Shown: positions 8,364 to 16,882 of the stretch, one piece after another
How positions within the stretch are numbered: position 1 is the first letter of the stretch
Layout of the letters: every line of letters starts with the position of its first letter
From: Chara braunii
Lineage: Eukaryota > Streptophyta > Charophyceae > Charales > Characeae
Direction of reading: 5' to 3'
NCBI GenBank assembly: GCA_003427395.1
Contig: BFEA01000014.1
Span: 6,649,352 to 6,674,343 of the forward strand
DNA length: 24,992 bases
Translations under genes and position numbers: made by a program
The notes under the pieces: generated by a model
What the model saw: only the letters and a program-made list of their open reading frames with translations
Told to the model about the DNA's origin: nothing
The model's database searches: none

Positions 8364-8835
8364 ATAAGGTCAGTTCATCACTTATGCACACACACACCAT
8401 TTAGCTACTTACGAAAACACAAAATTATTTATTAATGATAATAAAAGTAAATACCATTTAGTTATAATGAATATATATAAGCTATATTTTTAATCATATA
8501 CGGCCAGAGCGAAAAGTGCGTTATAATCGTGAAAACCTTTACGGATTTGGTTCCTAGCTTCGACTAGATCCGGATAAGTAGTAAGAACTAAATGATTGAC
8601 CTTGGACCTTGTGATGATTGTGATAGATTGCTTGTGAAAGCCCGTAATCCTCCTTAGCAGTTCGACGACAAGCTTATATTCGATACATCACCACCAACGA
8701 TCGCGAGGAGGTCGCTGAGCAGGTAGGATCTCCTCTCTCCTTCCCTTGTCTTCTTACCTTCCTCCTAATGATAAGGTTCGATAAACTTCCCACAACACCG
8801 CAAATGTTGAATCATTAAAATCGTTTAAATCCAGG
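8364..8835. other. No gene recognised
   Basis: AT-rich to balanced sequence without a supported frame. A donor-like CAG|GTAGGA at about 8720-8728 followed by a CT-rich tract resembles the start of the composite repeat, without CA tract or core. Confidence 0.35.
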
Positions 8836-8966
8836 CGCTTATTCTCTTTCCTCTTTCCTCTTCCCCTTCTTCTTGTTCTTCTTCTTCTTTTTCTTCTTCT
8901 TGTTTTTTTTTTTTTTTCTTCTTTCTTTTCCTCTTTCTCCCTTTTCACGTCCCTTCCTCTTTTTTT
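8836..8966. repeat. Pyrimidine tract, (CTT)-like with a T run
   Basis: Nearly uninterrupted C/T on the + strand. The Lys/Arg-rich minus-strand frame across it is a repeat artefact. Confidence 0.9.
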
Positions 8967-9584
8967 ACCTCACTTGCTCTACACTTGTAGCCCTTCTCTT
9001 GGTCACATGCGGTATGTGCAACCCCAATCCTTGAACGCCCTGCTCGTATTTGCTCCCTCGCTTCGTTCTTGCAGGCGGGTTATCCGCTAATGCGCACGAT
9101 CGGGGTTATGCGCACTCTATTTTTTTTCCCCTTATCGTGTCTACACCTGCCGAGTTTGCGCGCTCGCTTCCTTGCTAGCTTCGGGCGTCTTTGCTCATAT
9201 GCTAGTTATCGTGCTTGTGTGCGGTTGCGCGCTTGTGGGCTGGCTTACGCTCTTGGTTGTAGGTTAGTTGCTTAGCTTGCCACTGTTATTGCAAATGCGT
9301 CATCCTTTCTCGAACCCGGATGCATTTTTCCATGTTCCGCCGAAAGATTCAGTCGTGGGTTTCTCAATAGTCTGGTCAATTGAAACTGAAAGTTCGGTGT
9401 GCGGAGTATTCTCGTGGCGGGCAGTAGGTGTATCGTTAATTTCCTTCCTACCAACGAAGCTTCATATATCGGGATGCATTCATAAAAAAAAGAAATAGCT
9501 GAAAAAAATGTAACATTATTCACTAGATAAAGAAAAGGAAAAAATAAATAAAATAAAAATAACTGTATTACTTTCTAACGCAGC
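8967..9584. other. No gene recognised
   Basis: Several overlapping frames of 65-85 residues on both strands, none with recognisable motifs. 9060-9260 is rich in GCGC, GCTCG and CTTGC words. An A/T-rich stretch follows at 9480-9570. Confidence 0.4.
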
Positions 9585-9587
9585 CTG

Positions 9588-9665
9588 TGTGGCCCCTACC
9601 ACGGGAGCCTTTATCTTTCTAATTGCAACTATTCCTGATCTTGAGGTCATGGGATCGAACCTCCA
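9588..9665 (+). repeat. tRNA-like relic, weak
   Basis: GGTCATGGGATCGAACC at 9645-9661 resembles a tRNA T arm / Pol III B box, and TGTGGCCCCTACCACGGG about 60 bases upstream vaguely resembles a D arm / A box. The spacing is about 15 bases too long for a tRNA. It could be an old tRNA-derived SINE head, or chance. Confidence 0.25.
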
Positions 9666-9680
9666 TTGGTTTAGCGTGGG

Positions 9681-10526
9681 ATCAAAATGATCAGGTCTAT
9701 CTCGATTTACTGAGCAAAAGGAGTTAGCCGAATACAGGACGAACTTGATCCCTGCCTCTCCGTCTTATCAATCCATGCATGAACCGCCAATCTTACTCTA
9801 CTGGCTAACTCCTACTTCAGGTAGGGAAAAAAATAACATGCCACATGTAGAGTTTTCGACTAGGTGTTGTTAACATAATGGCCCACAACCGGTTTTGAAG
9901 GTAGGATTAGGCCAACTTTTGTTGTCGTACTCAGAGTAAACACACCCCTTTCGTCCGCCCTAACCTCACGACCGGAACCCATAGTAATTTTTTAACCCTC
10001 TTCTCGGATCTCTGGGCGGGTGAACTGTTGTCCCCTTTATGCCAATGGTTCCAGTATCCATAGTTTCGAGTTACTTAACCTATTATGTAGTATTGTCTAA
10101 ACTNCTTACGTCGGCGCACTTCCACCTACAGATNAATCATTCGTCCCTTGNGATCAGAGNCTTCTAATCCTTAACCGTTATTGAATTTGTGTGTGTCTCA
10201 ATGGTACGCGCAATCTTTTAACAATTTCGGCCTTCGCGGCAGTGGAGACAGATTCATATCGTAGANTCAAAGCGCCCCCTCTTATTACTTAAGACCTGCT
10301 CCGTTGTGATAGCCTATGTCGGCGTCATGTCAATTGCAAAAACCTGGCCAAGGGCATTTGGTCCNACACCGCAATTGAAGGGTCTCGCTTGAAGCCGGGN
10401 GCNCACAACAGGAGGGGATTTGCTTTATTCAATTTATTTATTTAGTGCAAAATTCAACAAAATTTTGCGTGACAACCTGTTGGCTTTCTGGTNGCTAGAC
10501 GTGACCTNACGNGAAAAAGTGTNACN
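9681..10526. other. No gene recognised; poor-quality sequence
   Basis: Unique-looking sequence with scattered ambiguous bases, most of them from about 10104 onward. No frame, RNA gene or strong repeat is visible. Confidence 0.4.
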
Positions 10527-10663
10527 GCACGACTTATGGTCTAGCTCANTAAATGTGNAAGNTAAGACAGTCTGCANCTACAACGATNGTAATGACNAGT
10601 GGGTTTGCACGACTTATAGGTTTGGCTCCAGTACTCACTAAATGTGTAAGGTGANAATGAATC
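10527..10663 (+). repeat. Degenerate repeat, two adjacent copies
   Basis: GCACGACTTAT followed about 20 bases later by TAAATGTG and a purine-rich tail occurs at 10527-10565 and again at 10607-10663. Related copies lie at 10812-10864 and 12203-12258. Several unread bases blur the comparison. Confidence 0.55.
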
Positions 10664-10794
10664 TTTCGNTACAACATGGGAAGATACATGCATTTTGCCC
10701 CCGCTAATCAGTCACGATGGCAAGGGCGAGCAGAGGGAGATACAACCACGAATGAAACAAGAAACCCGAGTGTGAGAAAGATAGTGGTCAAGAC

Positions 10795-10864
10795 GGCGAT
10801 GACGGTGTTGTGCACGACTATGCCCATGCGCCATTACTCACCAAATGTGCAAAATGAGGATGAA
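10795..10864 (+). repeat. Degenerate repeat, third copy
   Basis: GGCGATGACGGTG, TGCACGACTATG and CACCAAATGTGCAAAATGAG repeat the plan of 10607-10663. The preceding GATGACG also precedes the copy at 12203. Confidence 0.55.
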
Positions 10865-10989
10865 CCTGCCGCTGGAACTGAGACAGATACACTCGATGAC
10901 CGCTCACTATTGCACATAAAGAGTGCCTATAACTTCATTGAAAGTGAGTTCCTCTTTCCTCCTCTCTCTGTCCCTCTTTTTGTGTGTGT

Positions 10990-11234
10990 ATGTGTGTATG
11001 TTGTTGGTCGACACCCGGCGAGAGAAGGTTAGCAACAGTCGTATTTTTCATCACCACTTCAGAACACCCTTCACCACTTCAGGATGCAACCTGCCTAAAC
11101 AGGTGGTTTTCAGGGTCTTCGGACATTTCACTACTTTAGAACCATTCAGGAAAGACCTGAATGGTCCTGAAGTAGTAAAAGGTCCGAAGACCCTGAAAAC
11201 CACCTGTTTAGGCAGGTTGCATCCTGAAGTGGTG
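10990..11234 (+). repeat. Foldback element A, 79-bp inverted repeat
   Basis: Left arm 11072-11150 and right arm 11156-11234 are reverse complements except for about four bases, with a 5-base spacer (AAAGA). Each arm contains CACCACTTCAGGATGC, CTAAACAGGTGGTTTTCAG and GGTCTTCGGA or their complements. Upstream 10990-11071 (TGTTGTTGG, CACCCGGCGAGAGAAGG, GTATTTTTCATCACC) recurs before element B, so the repeat unit is longer than the hairpin. No transposase is present. A non-autonomous foldback or MITE-like element, or a hairpin-RNA source, are possibilities. Confidence 0.9.
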
Positions 11235-11470
11235 CAAAATTACCTCATGTAATATGAGAGATTCCTTTAGCAGTTACATTACCCCATACGTCCGATTGCA
11301 TTTTCCAACTGAAATGAAAAATAGCTATAGATAATGAATTATACATCCAAAAAAGTCATAAAAATATATGATTCCAAGCCGATACTTGGCGAGTACCACC
11401 TCTTCCCGGTCCATCACATGGAAAACGAAAGCCTAAATTTGCTTTATGGGGTATCAACCTTGAACTTGCG
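11235..11470. other. Unique spacer between foldback elements
   Basis: AT-rich sequence with no supported frame. A small hairpin, CCAAG/CTTGG, lies near 11375-11390. Confidence 0.4.
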
Positions 11471-11726
11471 TGTGTGTGTATGTTGTTGGTCAACACCCGG
11501 CGAGAGAAGGTTAGCAACAGCCGTATTTTTCATCACCACTTCAGGACACCCTTCACCACTTGAGGATGCAACCTGCCTAAACAGGTGGTTTTCAGGGTCT
11601 TCGGAGCTTTCACCACTTCAGGACCATTCAGGTTTGAAAATCCTGAATGGTCCTGAAGTGGTGAAAGCTCCGAAGACCCTGAAAACCACCTGTTTAGGCA
11701 GGCTGCATCCTCAAGTGGTGAAGGGT
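11471..11726 (+). repeat. Foldback element B, 85-bp inverted repeat
   Basis: Left arm 11548-11632 and right arm 11642-11726 are reverse complements with only one mismatch seen, round a 9-base spacer. The arms are copies of those in element A, and 11471-11547 repeats A's upstream flank. The two elements are offset by about 482 bases. The near-perfect arms indicate recent formation or homogenisation. Confidence 0.92.
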
Positions 11727-11930
11727 GGTTTTCATGGTCTTCGGACCTTTCACCACTTCAGGACCATTCAGGATTTTCAGACTTCCCAAACCTCTCACTT
11801 GACCACTTCATGACACCCTTCACCACTTCAGGATGCAGCCTGCCTAAACAGGTGATTTTCAGGGTCTTCGGACCTTTCACCACTTCATGACCATTCAGGA
11901 TTTTCAGACTGCCCAAAACTGTCACTTCAT
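11724..11930 (+). repeat. Two further direct copies of the foldback arm
   Basis: A shortened copy starts near 11724 (GGTGGTTTTCATGGTCTTCG) and runs to about 11800. A fuller copy runs 11803-11930. Both end with CAGGATTTTCAGACT and a CCCAAA tail, absent from the hairpin tips. They are in the left-arm orientation only, with a spacing of about 126 bases, and may be the ancestral tandem repeat from which the inverted copies arose. Confidence 0.85.
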
Positions 11931-12077
11931 AATTTTCATTCCTGAATTTTCAGCTACCCGATAACCGCTTGTGTACCCAACCACAATAACGGTCAGTCCG
12001 ATTCATTCGGCATAGAAAAACAAGAAGGAAGTTTGGGGCTAATGACATCAAGCACTTCGAGAAGTCGTATAAAGAAT

Positions 12078-12203
12078 GAGAAGACCACCGCCACGGCGAA
12101 GGAGAAAGCCACCGCGATCTTGAAGAAGAAAACCACTACGTCAATAAGGGAGAAGGTCACCCCGACAATGAAGGATAAGATCACCACGACGATGACGGAG
12201 AAG
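12078..12203 (+). repeat. 24-bp minisatellite reading as an 8-residue repeat
   Basis: Five units of exactly 24 bases start at 12078, 12102, 12126, 12150 and 12174, and a sixth begins at 12198. In the + frame that is open from at least 12033 to 12245 they read EKTTATAK, EKATAILK, KKTTTSIR, EKVTPTMK and DKITTTMT. The period is a multiple of three and the open frame holds across all units, but no homologous protein is recognised and the whole frame is only 70 codons. It may be a fragment of a low-complexity Lys/Thr protein or a non-coding minisatellite. Confidence 0.75.
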
Positions 12204-12258
12204 TGCGTTGTTATGGGGCCTCACTTCGCAACTTATCAAATGTAAAATGAGAGTGAAT
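12203..12258 (+). repeat. Degenerate repeat, fourth copy
   Basis: TGCGTTGTTATGGGGCC followed by CTTATCAAATGTAAAATGAG parallels the copies at 10527-10663 and 10812-10864. It directly adjoins the 24-bp minisatellite. Confidence 0.45.
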
Positions 12259-12852
12259 ATTCCATTAGAACAAGAAAGTGGGTCTCTCTCCCTCTTGCTG
12301 CCCGAGCACAATAATAAAAAAAACGAGCACGGTGATTACGAAAACAAAAATGAGAATAAGGGGCACTTGGATCGCCACGACAATCACGAAAAGCAACTTC
12401 TGGATCGATAAGGAGCAATATCAGTATTTCAACCATAACGGTGTCGGTGCGAATACCCTTACAAGGGTATCCGCCCTAATTTCACAAGCAACAGAAAACA
12501 AGTTTGGTTTGAAAGTTTAAACTATACCTCGCGAGACGTGGTTGTGTCTGTGTTTTACGTTGGCTGGATGGCTGAATAGAGCAGAGAGTGTGTGGGCACA
12601 CAGACTTAAGGCGCGTGTGATCTCTCTATCTATTGATGATTGTGAATCTGGCATAGTTGTCGGCCAAGTTTTATTTTCTGATTAAATTAGGATTAAAAAG
12701 ATTATGTGTCGTTCATTGAAGCGCTTGCCTGTGACTTGTGCGTACGTGCAGAGGACGACGGCGAGAACAATGTGGTTTTGAAAACATTTCGGTAGATCTG
12801 CGCGTCGCGCAACATCTGTTTATTTAGATGTCCATCAAGGCTAGACCCTGAC
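12259..12852. other. No gene recognised
   Basis: Short frames only. 12310-12400 repeats ACGA/AAAAC words loosely like the upstream minisatellite. 12520-12850 shows nothing identifiable. Confidence 0.4.
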
Positions 12853-13031
12853 TTGGCCCTAGCGCTATTGGTTACGATGTCGGACTTTCAACAGGGAAAT
12901 TNAGGGATCGAGACCAAGCAGCGACGAGGCAGGGATATCAGAGTACTGAGGGGTTGAGGGCCCGACGGGGCTATCCCCTTTGGTTTTGCTGTCAGCGGCA
13001 TCGGAACGGTGCTAGCGTTCTTTTTTTTTTT
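12853..13031 (+). mobile_element. Candidate tRNA-derived SINE
   Basis: TAGCGCTATTGG at 12860 resembles a Pol III A box (tRNA D arm) and GGGATCGAGACC at 12904 a B box (T arm), with about 44 bases between their starts, the spacing found in tRNAs. Between them, CGGACTTTCAACAGG resembles an anticodon arm with a TTC (Glu-like) loop. The arms no longer pair well, so it is not a working tRNA. A GC-rich body without a frame follows, ending in a T run at about 13020-13031. Head, body and homopolymer tail fit a SINE. No second copy in the window confirms it. Confidence 0.45.
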
Positions 13032-13100
13032 CATTTCTAGCGATTAAAAAAAAAATTCTAAATATTTTTATTATTTATTATCATATTATTATTTTTTTTT
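13032..13100. repeat. A/T-rich low-complexity tract
   Basis: A9, TTATT words and a T run of about 12. May be the tail of the SINE-like element or an independent tract. Confidence 0.8.
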
Positions 13101-13964
13101 TTTGGCTCTGGAGTTCCTTGGCTCAGACGTGGCGCCGGATTCAGAGGTCGTTGCAACGGTTGGGGATCTTGAGCACACGTTTATTTTTTTTATTGACTTG
13201 AAGGTTCTTTGCGTGTTTGGGACGCTGGTGAGGGCCTCGGTCCCACCGTCTTGGAGTACGGGTCAAGTAGTTCAACGTGCATGCAAGCCAGTGAGTGGTT
13301 TAAATGTGTACGTGCCCGTTGGGACACAAAAGATGGCGGGCCATGCATCGGGGCGGGCCGTGAACTGCAAGTACCAACGACACAGAGCCCTTCCCGCACT
13401 TCGGCCTTCAAAATTCTCATTTGAATTTTTGCTATTACCAGAGGGCGTACTGGTCCAATCCACCAAGGCCTATGTGTAGATCCTGCAGCGGGCCGCGCCT
13501 TTTGTTTTGCGGCCAGCTGTTTGACTAAGAGCTTGGCCACTGGGGACCCAAAGTGGCAGTAGGCTTCGCATAGGCTAAAGAGCGGGGGAGGTTGTGGCGA
13601 CAACCTACCGAACAGTGTGGGACTTGGGAATAGGCAAGGAGAAGTTTAAACAGACCAGGGAGTAGCTGACTCCTCTCTGCGGCCCGCCTTAGGATAGCAG
13701 AACCTGCGGGCAGTCTTCGGCGAAGCACTAAGGGAAGCCTCTACCTAGCGCTGCCAATCCCAAGGAGAGGGTCGGGCACTACAACGAGAAAAGAGAACTC
13801 GGGCGCGATCTGTGTAGGCTGCTGACGGGCGCTGCACCAGCCGGAAGAGGCACGAAGAATAAAGCAAACCTGGGTGCGAAGCGACGCCAGGTGCATGCAA
13901 GTGAAGGAAGAGATACGGCAGGCGAACATGTTGGGAGGGAGAGCAACATGACACCAAGATATGA
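13101..13964. other. GC-balanced region, no recognised gene
   Basis: Frames of 125 codons (+, 13102-13479) and 137 codons (-, 13190-13603) overlap, plus smaller ones. None has a recognisable domain, and overlap on both strands points to chance openness in GC-richer DNA. One tight hairpin, GGTTGT/ACAACC round GGCG, lies at about 13589-13605. Confidence 0.4.
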
Positions 13965-13971
13965 ATAACTT

Positions 13972-13995
13972 GCCCGATTCTTGATGGAATCGGGC
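13972..13995. repeat. Perfect 9-bp inverted repeat
   Basis: GCCCGATTC (13972-13980) pairs with GAATCGGGC (13987-13995) across TTGATG. A related but changed form, CTCAATTC/GAATCGAG, lies at 14151-14172. Flanking AACTT and AAGT words are shared, so these look like two diverged copies of one unit. Confidence 0.75.
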
Positions 13996-14172
13996 GAAGT
14001 AAGAGGCGATTTCGTGGTTTTGAAGGAGGGCGAAATTGATTTTGAAGTTAGTTTAAACAGGGGATTAGTAGAGATGGAGTGAGAGGGAAAACAACGTGCG
14101 CGAGAGATGGCAAGAGTTAACTATGAAGAGAGGATGAGAGAGGTAACTTACTCAATTCTCTATAGAATCGAG

Positions 14173-14545
14173 CAAGTGAGGATGCTAGGTGGGGGTTTTG
14201 ACGATGGGCGACCCTGTTTCTTAGGTTAGATTTGCGTAAGAGTTAGTAGAATAGGTGGTAGGAGAAAAAATGAGTGCACGGAGACAGGGAGGAAAGGAAG
14301 AAGAAGAGGAGGAAAAATGCATACCACGCTCGTTTTTGGAGGGATTTAGGGAATCGAAGATGTGATTCAGGGGTTTTGGCAGATTGTGAGTTGAATGAAA
14401 ACCCCCAAATCGCACCTGAAGGGCTGGTTTGGGCAATATGAGCATTAAGGGCTGCACGCGGACCACTTTCATTCTACCAGCAGGATTCCGATTGACCGTT
14501 TCTAAGTGGGAATCAGGGAAGGGGGGAGGAAAAATTAAGCAAGAG
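14173..14545. other. No gene recognised
   Basis: Purine-rich stretches (14260-14310, 14515-14545) and short frames without motifs. Confidence 0.4.
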
Positions 14546-14550
14546 AGGAG

Positions 14551-15062
14551 AGGACTTACCTGTTGTTTGAAGTAGTAGCTGCATCGTCCTCTTAGCGGAT
14601 CGGCTCGTCATCGACATAGCCGAAACAAAGCAGGAGGTGAGCTGAGGGGACAGATAGCGTACTTGCTGGTGAGTGTGTGCACGAGGGTTGGGGGCATTGA
14701 AGTAGCAGTGCATGTTTCTGTGTTTTAGCGCCAGATACGTTCGATTTTGCTCCATCCAGCAATAGAAGTAGGGTGAGGATAGCCGCGCGGTTGGAGACTT
14801 ACCTCTGGTTTGGTGTACTCCAGTCATTCGGTTCTACTAAGGAAGTAGCATAGGGATGACCGAAGGGATCGAATACTTACCCGTTGGTCGAGGCGATGCT
14901 CATCCTATCGAGGGAAGTTGCGTGAGGCCAGCCGTGCGGGTGGACCATTACCTGTTGGTCAGCGGAGCTGAGCGGGAACATCAGAGAGATGGCAGCAACG
15001 GGGTTAGGGACTCACCTGTTGGTTGGTGTGTTCTCAATCCTATCGATGGAATAGTGTAAGAC
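14551..15062 (-). repeat. Repeated units with minus-strand splice-donor-like ends
   Basis: The word ACTTACCTGTTGG or a variant occurs at about 14554, 14796, 14875, 14946 and 15009. On the minus strand these read CAG|GTAAGT, GAG|GTAAGT, CGG|GTAAGT, CAG|GTAATG and CAG|GTGAGT, preceded by ACCAAC in several. Between them, CATCCTATCGAGGGAAG (14901) and AATCCTATCGATGGAATAG (15036) match the end of the core repeat. The units are spaced about 65-240 bases apart. They could be repeats that happen to contain donor consensus, or remnants of a duplicated exon. Confidence 0.5.
14705..14770 (+). repeat. Core repeat, copy 4
   Basis: GTTTTAGCGCCAGATACG and TTCGATTTTGCTCCATCC match the core strongly. The tail (AATAGAAGTAGG) is altered. 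Confidence 0.65.
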
Positions 15063-15376
15063 CAGAGACCGGTGACTGCGGACTGTGTTTACGGCGTGTG
15101 TGGATGAGCAGTTGTTGAAAGACAAGGTGCAAATGTTATATCCGTACGGCAAACTATGTATAGTTGACTTGTCGCCTCCTTTGGTCTACTCTTGAGCGGT
15201 TGCTGCATATAGTTGTGTTATGACTGCTGCGTATTGTTGTGCTATTGGCAAGACGGACAGATTGAAAACTCCTTCTTGATCTTAAAGGTGCAGTGTAGCG
15301 ACGGTTGTTCTAAGGGGAGGTGTTGGGACTCAGAAGAGCAGTCAAGCTTGTGAAGTGGGCTATTGCTGTAAACTAA
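15063..15376. other. No gene recognised
   Basis: Balanced composition, no supported frame or strong repeat. It leads into the hairpin-rich block. Confidence 0.35.
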
Positions 15377-15913
15377 GAGGTCGTAAGAGGGTTGACCTCA
15401 TCAGTTTGACTTCAGTCTTGACCAAGTTGTTGTTGTCAGACCATCATTGCGGGGCCCTCAGACGACTGAAGGTATCAAGACCCTCTCCTGGGAGTTGAGT
15501 TTGTCTCCTTCCTGTATCTCGAGAGTTTGAAACTCCTCGTTGAGAGGAAGGCTGCAGGAGGGATTGCCACACGTAGGACCGCAGCAAGACTCTGTGAGGA
15601 GACAGCCCACCGATTGCTTCCTGAGACGTTAGCCCAGCCCCCTCACATTTCTTCAAAGGACCATTGAGAGTGACTAGGACCATTTAGGAAATGACCACAC
15701 GTGACTTTTTTACTGATCACAGGGTTCGACTTTAGATTTGGGTATCAAGTCAAAAGGGGAAAAAGTTGAATCGGCAACAACCGACCTGTTATCGAGTGAT
15801 AACAGAAAGTTGAGTCCTTTATAGTAGACAAAAAACAGAGACCTGCACACACACAGGTCAACGAAGATTCAACATCTCCACTTGATTCCCACATATTAAG
15901 GGTCAAGCCCTTA
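15377..15913. repeat. Hairpin-rich segment
   Basis: Four short perfect inverted repeats: GAGGTC/GACCTC (15377-15399), CTGTTATC/GATAACAG round GAGT (15786-15805), GACCTG/CAGGTC round eight bases of CA repeat (15840-15859) and TAAGGG/CCCTTA (15897-15913). Such density is unlike the flanking DNA and resembles intergenic DNA of some algal organelle genomes. That resemblance is only an impression. Confidence 0.65.
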
Positions 15914-15961
15914 GATCTGGTTCGTGATCCTAGGGACCAATTCCTAGTGTCTATTCCCTAA

Positions 15962-16180
15962 CTTCTACCTACCCTAAGTCATCTGTCATTTCTCCCTTTG
16001 TTCAAGGAGTCCCTTGCCTATGTCTTAGGTTGTCTCAGAGAAACTCATATTCCTTTTTCTTTCAGTCCTTGTATTCTCTCTCTCGCGGATAAGCACACTC
16101 TCTGGTGCTTATGTGGTAGTCTAGCTGAGATCAAACTTATGGTATTGACAATTCTTCCTCAGGAGTTTATCAACAACTGA
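15962..16180 (+). CDS. Short unassigned frame before a terminator-like hairpin
   Basis: Open from 15962 (after a TAA at 15959-15961) to the TGA at 16178-16180, up to 72 codons. A TTG at 15998 is the first alternative start and no ATG lies near the beginning. It is Leu-rich with two Cys-containing hydrophobic patches (e.g. HTLWCLCGSLAEIKLM). I do not recognise the protein. Its only special point is context: the stop codon overlaps the start of a stem-loop with a T run at 16179-16202, as at the end of a bacterial or organellar gene. Chance is quite likely. Confidence 0.2.
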   Translation, partial: LLPTLSHLSFLPLFKESLAYVLGCLRETHIPFSFSPCILSLADKHTLWCLCGSLAEIKLMVLTILPQEFINN

Positions 16181-16202
16181 GGCTACGCAAAGCCTCTTTT
16201 TT
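16179..16202 (+). terminator. Terminator-like hairpin with T run
   Basis: GAGGCT (16179-16184), loop ACGCAA, AGCCTC (16191-16196), then six T. The form is that of an intrinsic terminator, or a Pol III stop. In nuclear DNA it would be relevant only if the block came from an organelle or bacterium, or if a Pol III transcript ends here. Confidence 0.35.
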
Positions 16203-16319
16203 CCTAACCCTTTGTCCCTGCGGTTTTTTGCCTTCTATTTTACTCCTCCCTATGGACTTTTGGAGTCGCCCCTGATGGAACACTCCCTTTTTCCTTTTCT
16301 CTTCTTTTTGTCCTGACAT
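16203..16319. other. Pyrimidine-rich spacer
   Basis: T/C-rich, no frame of note. Confidence 0.4.
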
Positions 16320-16880
16320 ACGTAAGTAGTGGGTAGACTCACCCGGGAATCATCTACTACTTGATCAATCCCAAATCAAACGGTTAGTCAAACAAGTAGT
16401 GGAACTGCTCCCACGGAAGCAATCAGTCACCCTTCATAGCTGAAGCAATCCACATGCGATCAAGCAATTTAGGCAAATCATGTGTGAGTGACTGGATAAT
16501 CCATATGTGAGTATTTAGTTTTTGATAAACCCTTTGTAGATCCAGATGTGAATACAAAAGTTCAAGTAAGTAATAGGCGACCTTCCCGGAAACCTCCTCC
16601 TACTCCTTGATCGGAGCTCAGTCTACCTTTCATAAGCGTAATAGGACGATCCAACGAGAGTCACCCTACTACTAACTTAGAGTCGGACGAGCTTGAGATT
16701 AAGTCAGTGGTTTTTGGATGATTCAAAGTGTCATACTTGGTACGTTAGAATGTAGCCAAGTGGTTTATATAAAATGACTCTATGGGAGCCTCCTATATCC
16801 GGATCCAATGTTAACTAATCAGATCATTGGTAATCATGCAATGCCAAACAAGTCGCAGGGTTACTCAATTCTCTTCCTGT
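16320..16880. repeat. Degenerate upstream hairpin units
   Basis: Several imperfect palindromes share the plan of the main array but with other stem sequences: AAGTAGTGGGTAGA/TCATCTACTACTT round ACCCGGGA (about 16324-16363), AGTAATAGG/CCTACTCCTT round TTCCCGGAA (about 16568-16603), and ATGACTCTATGGGAGCC near 16772. Between them lie TTGATC and ATCAAAC words also found in the array. Different stem bases with a kept outline suggest old, diverged units. Confidence 0.5.
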
Positions 16881-16882
16881 TA

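Noticed and set aside
9645-9661. Functional tRNA gene
   Set aside because: Only the T-arm-like element is convincing; A-box spacing is wrong and there is no acceptor pairing.
12853-12920. Functional tRNA-Glu
   Set aside because: Acceptor and T stems do not pair; read as a SINE head or tRNA pseudogene instead.
13102-13603. 125- and 137-codon overlapping frames as host genes
   Set aside because: They overlap on opposite strands, have no recognisable domain, and include no splice or start context that favours either.
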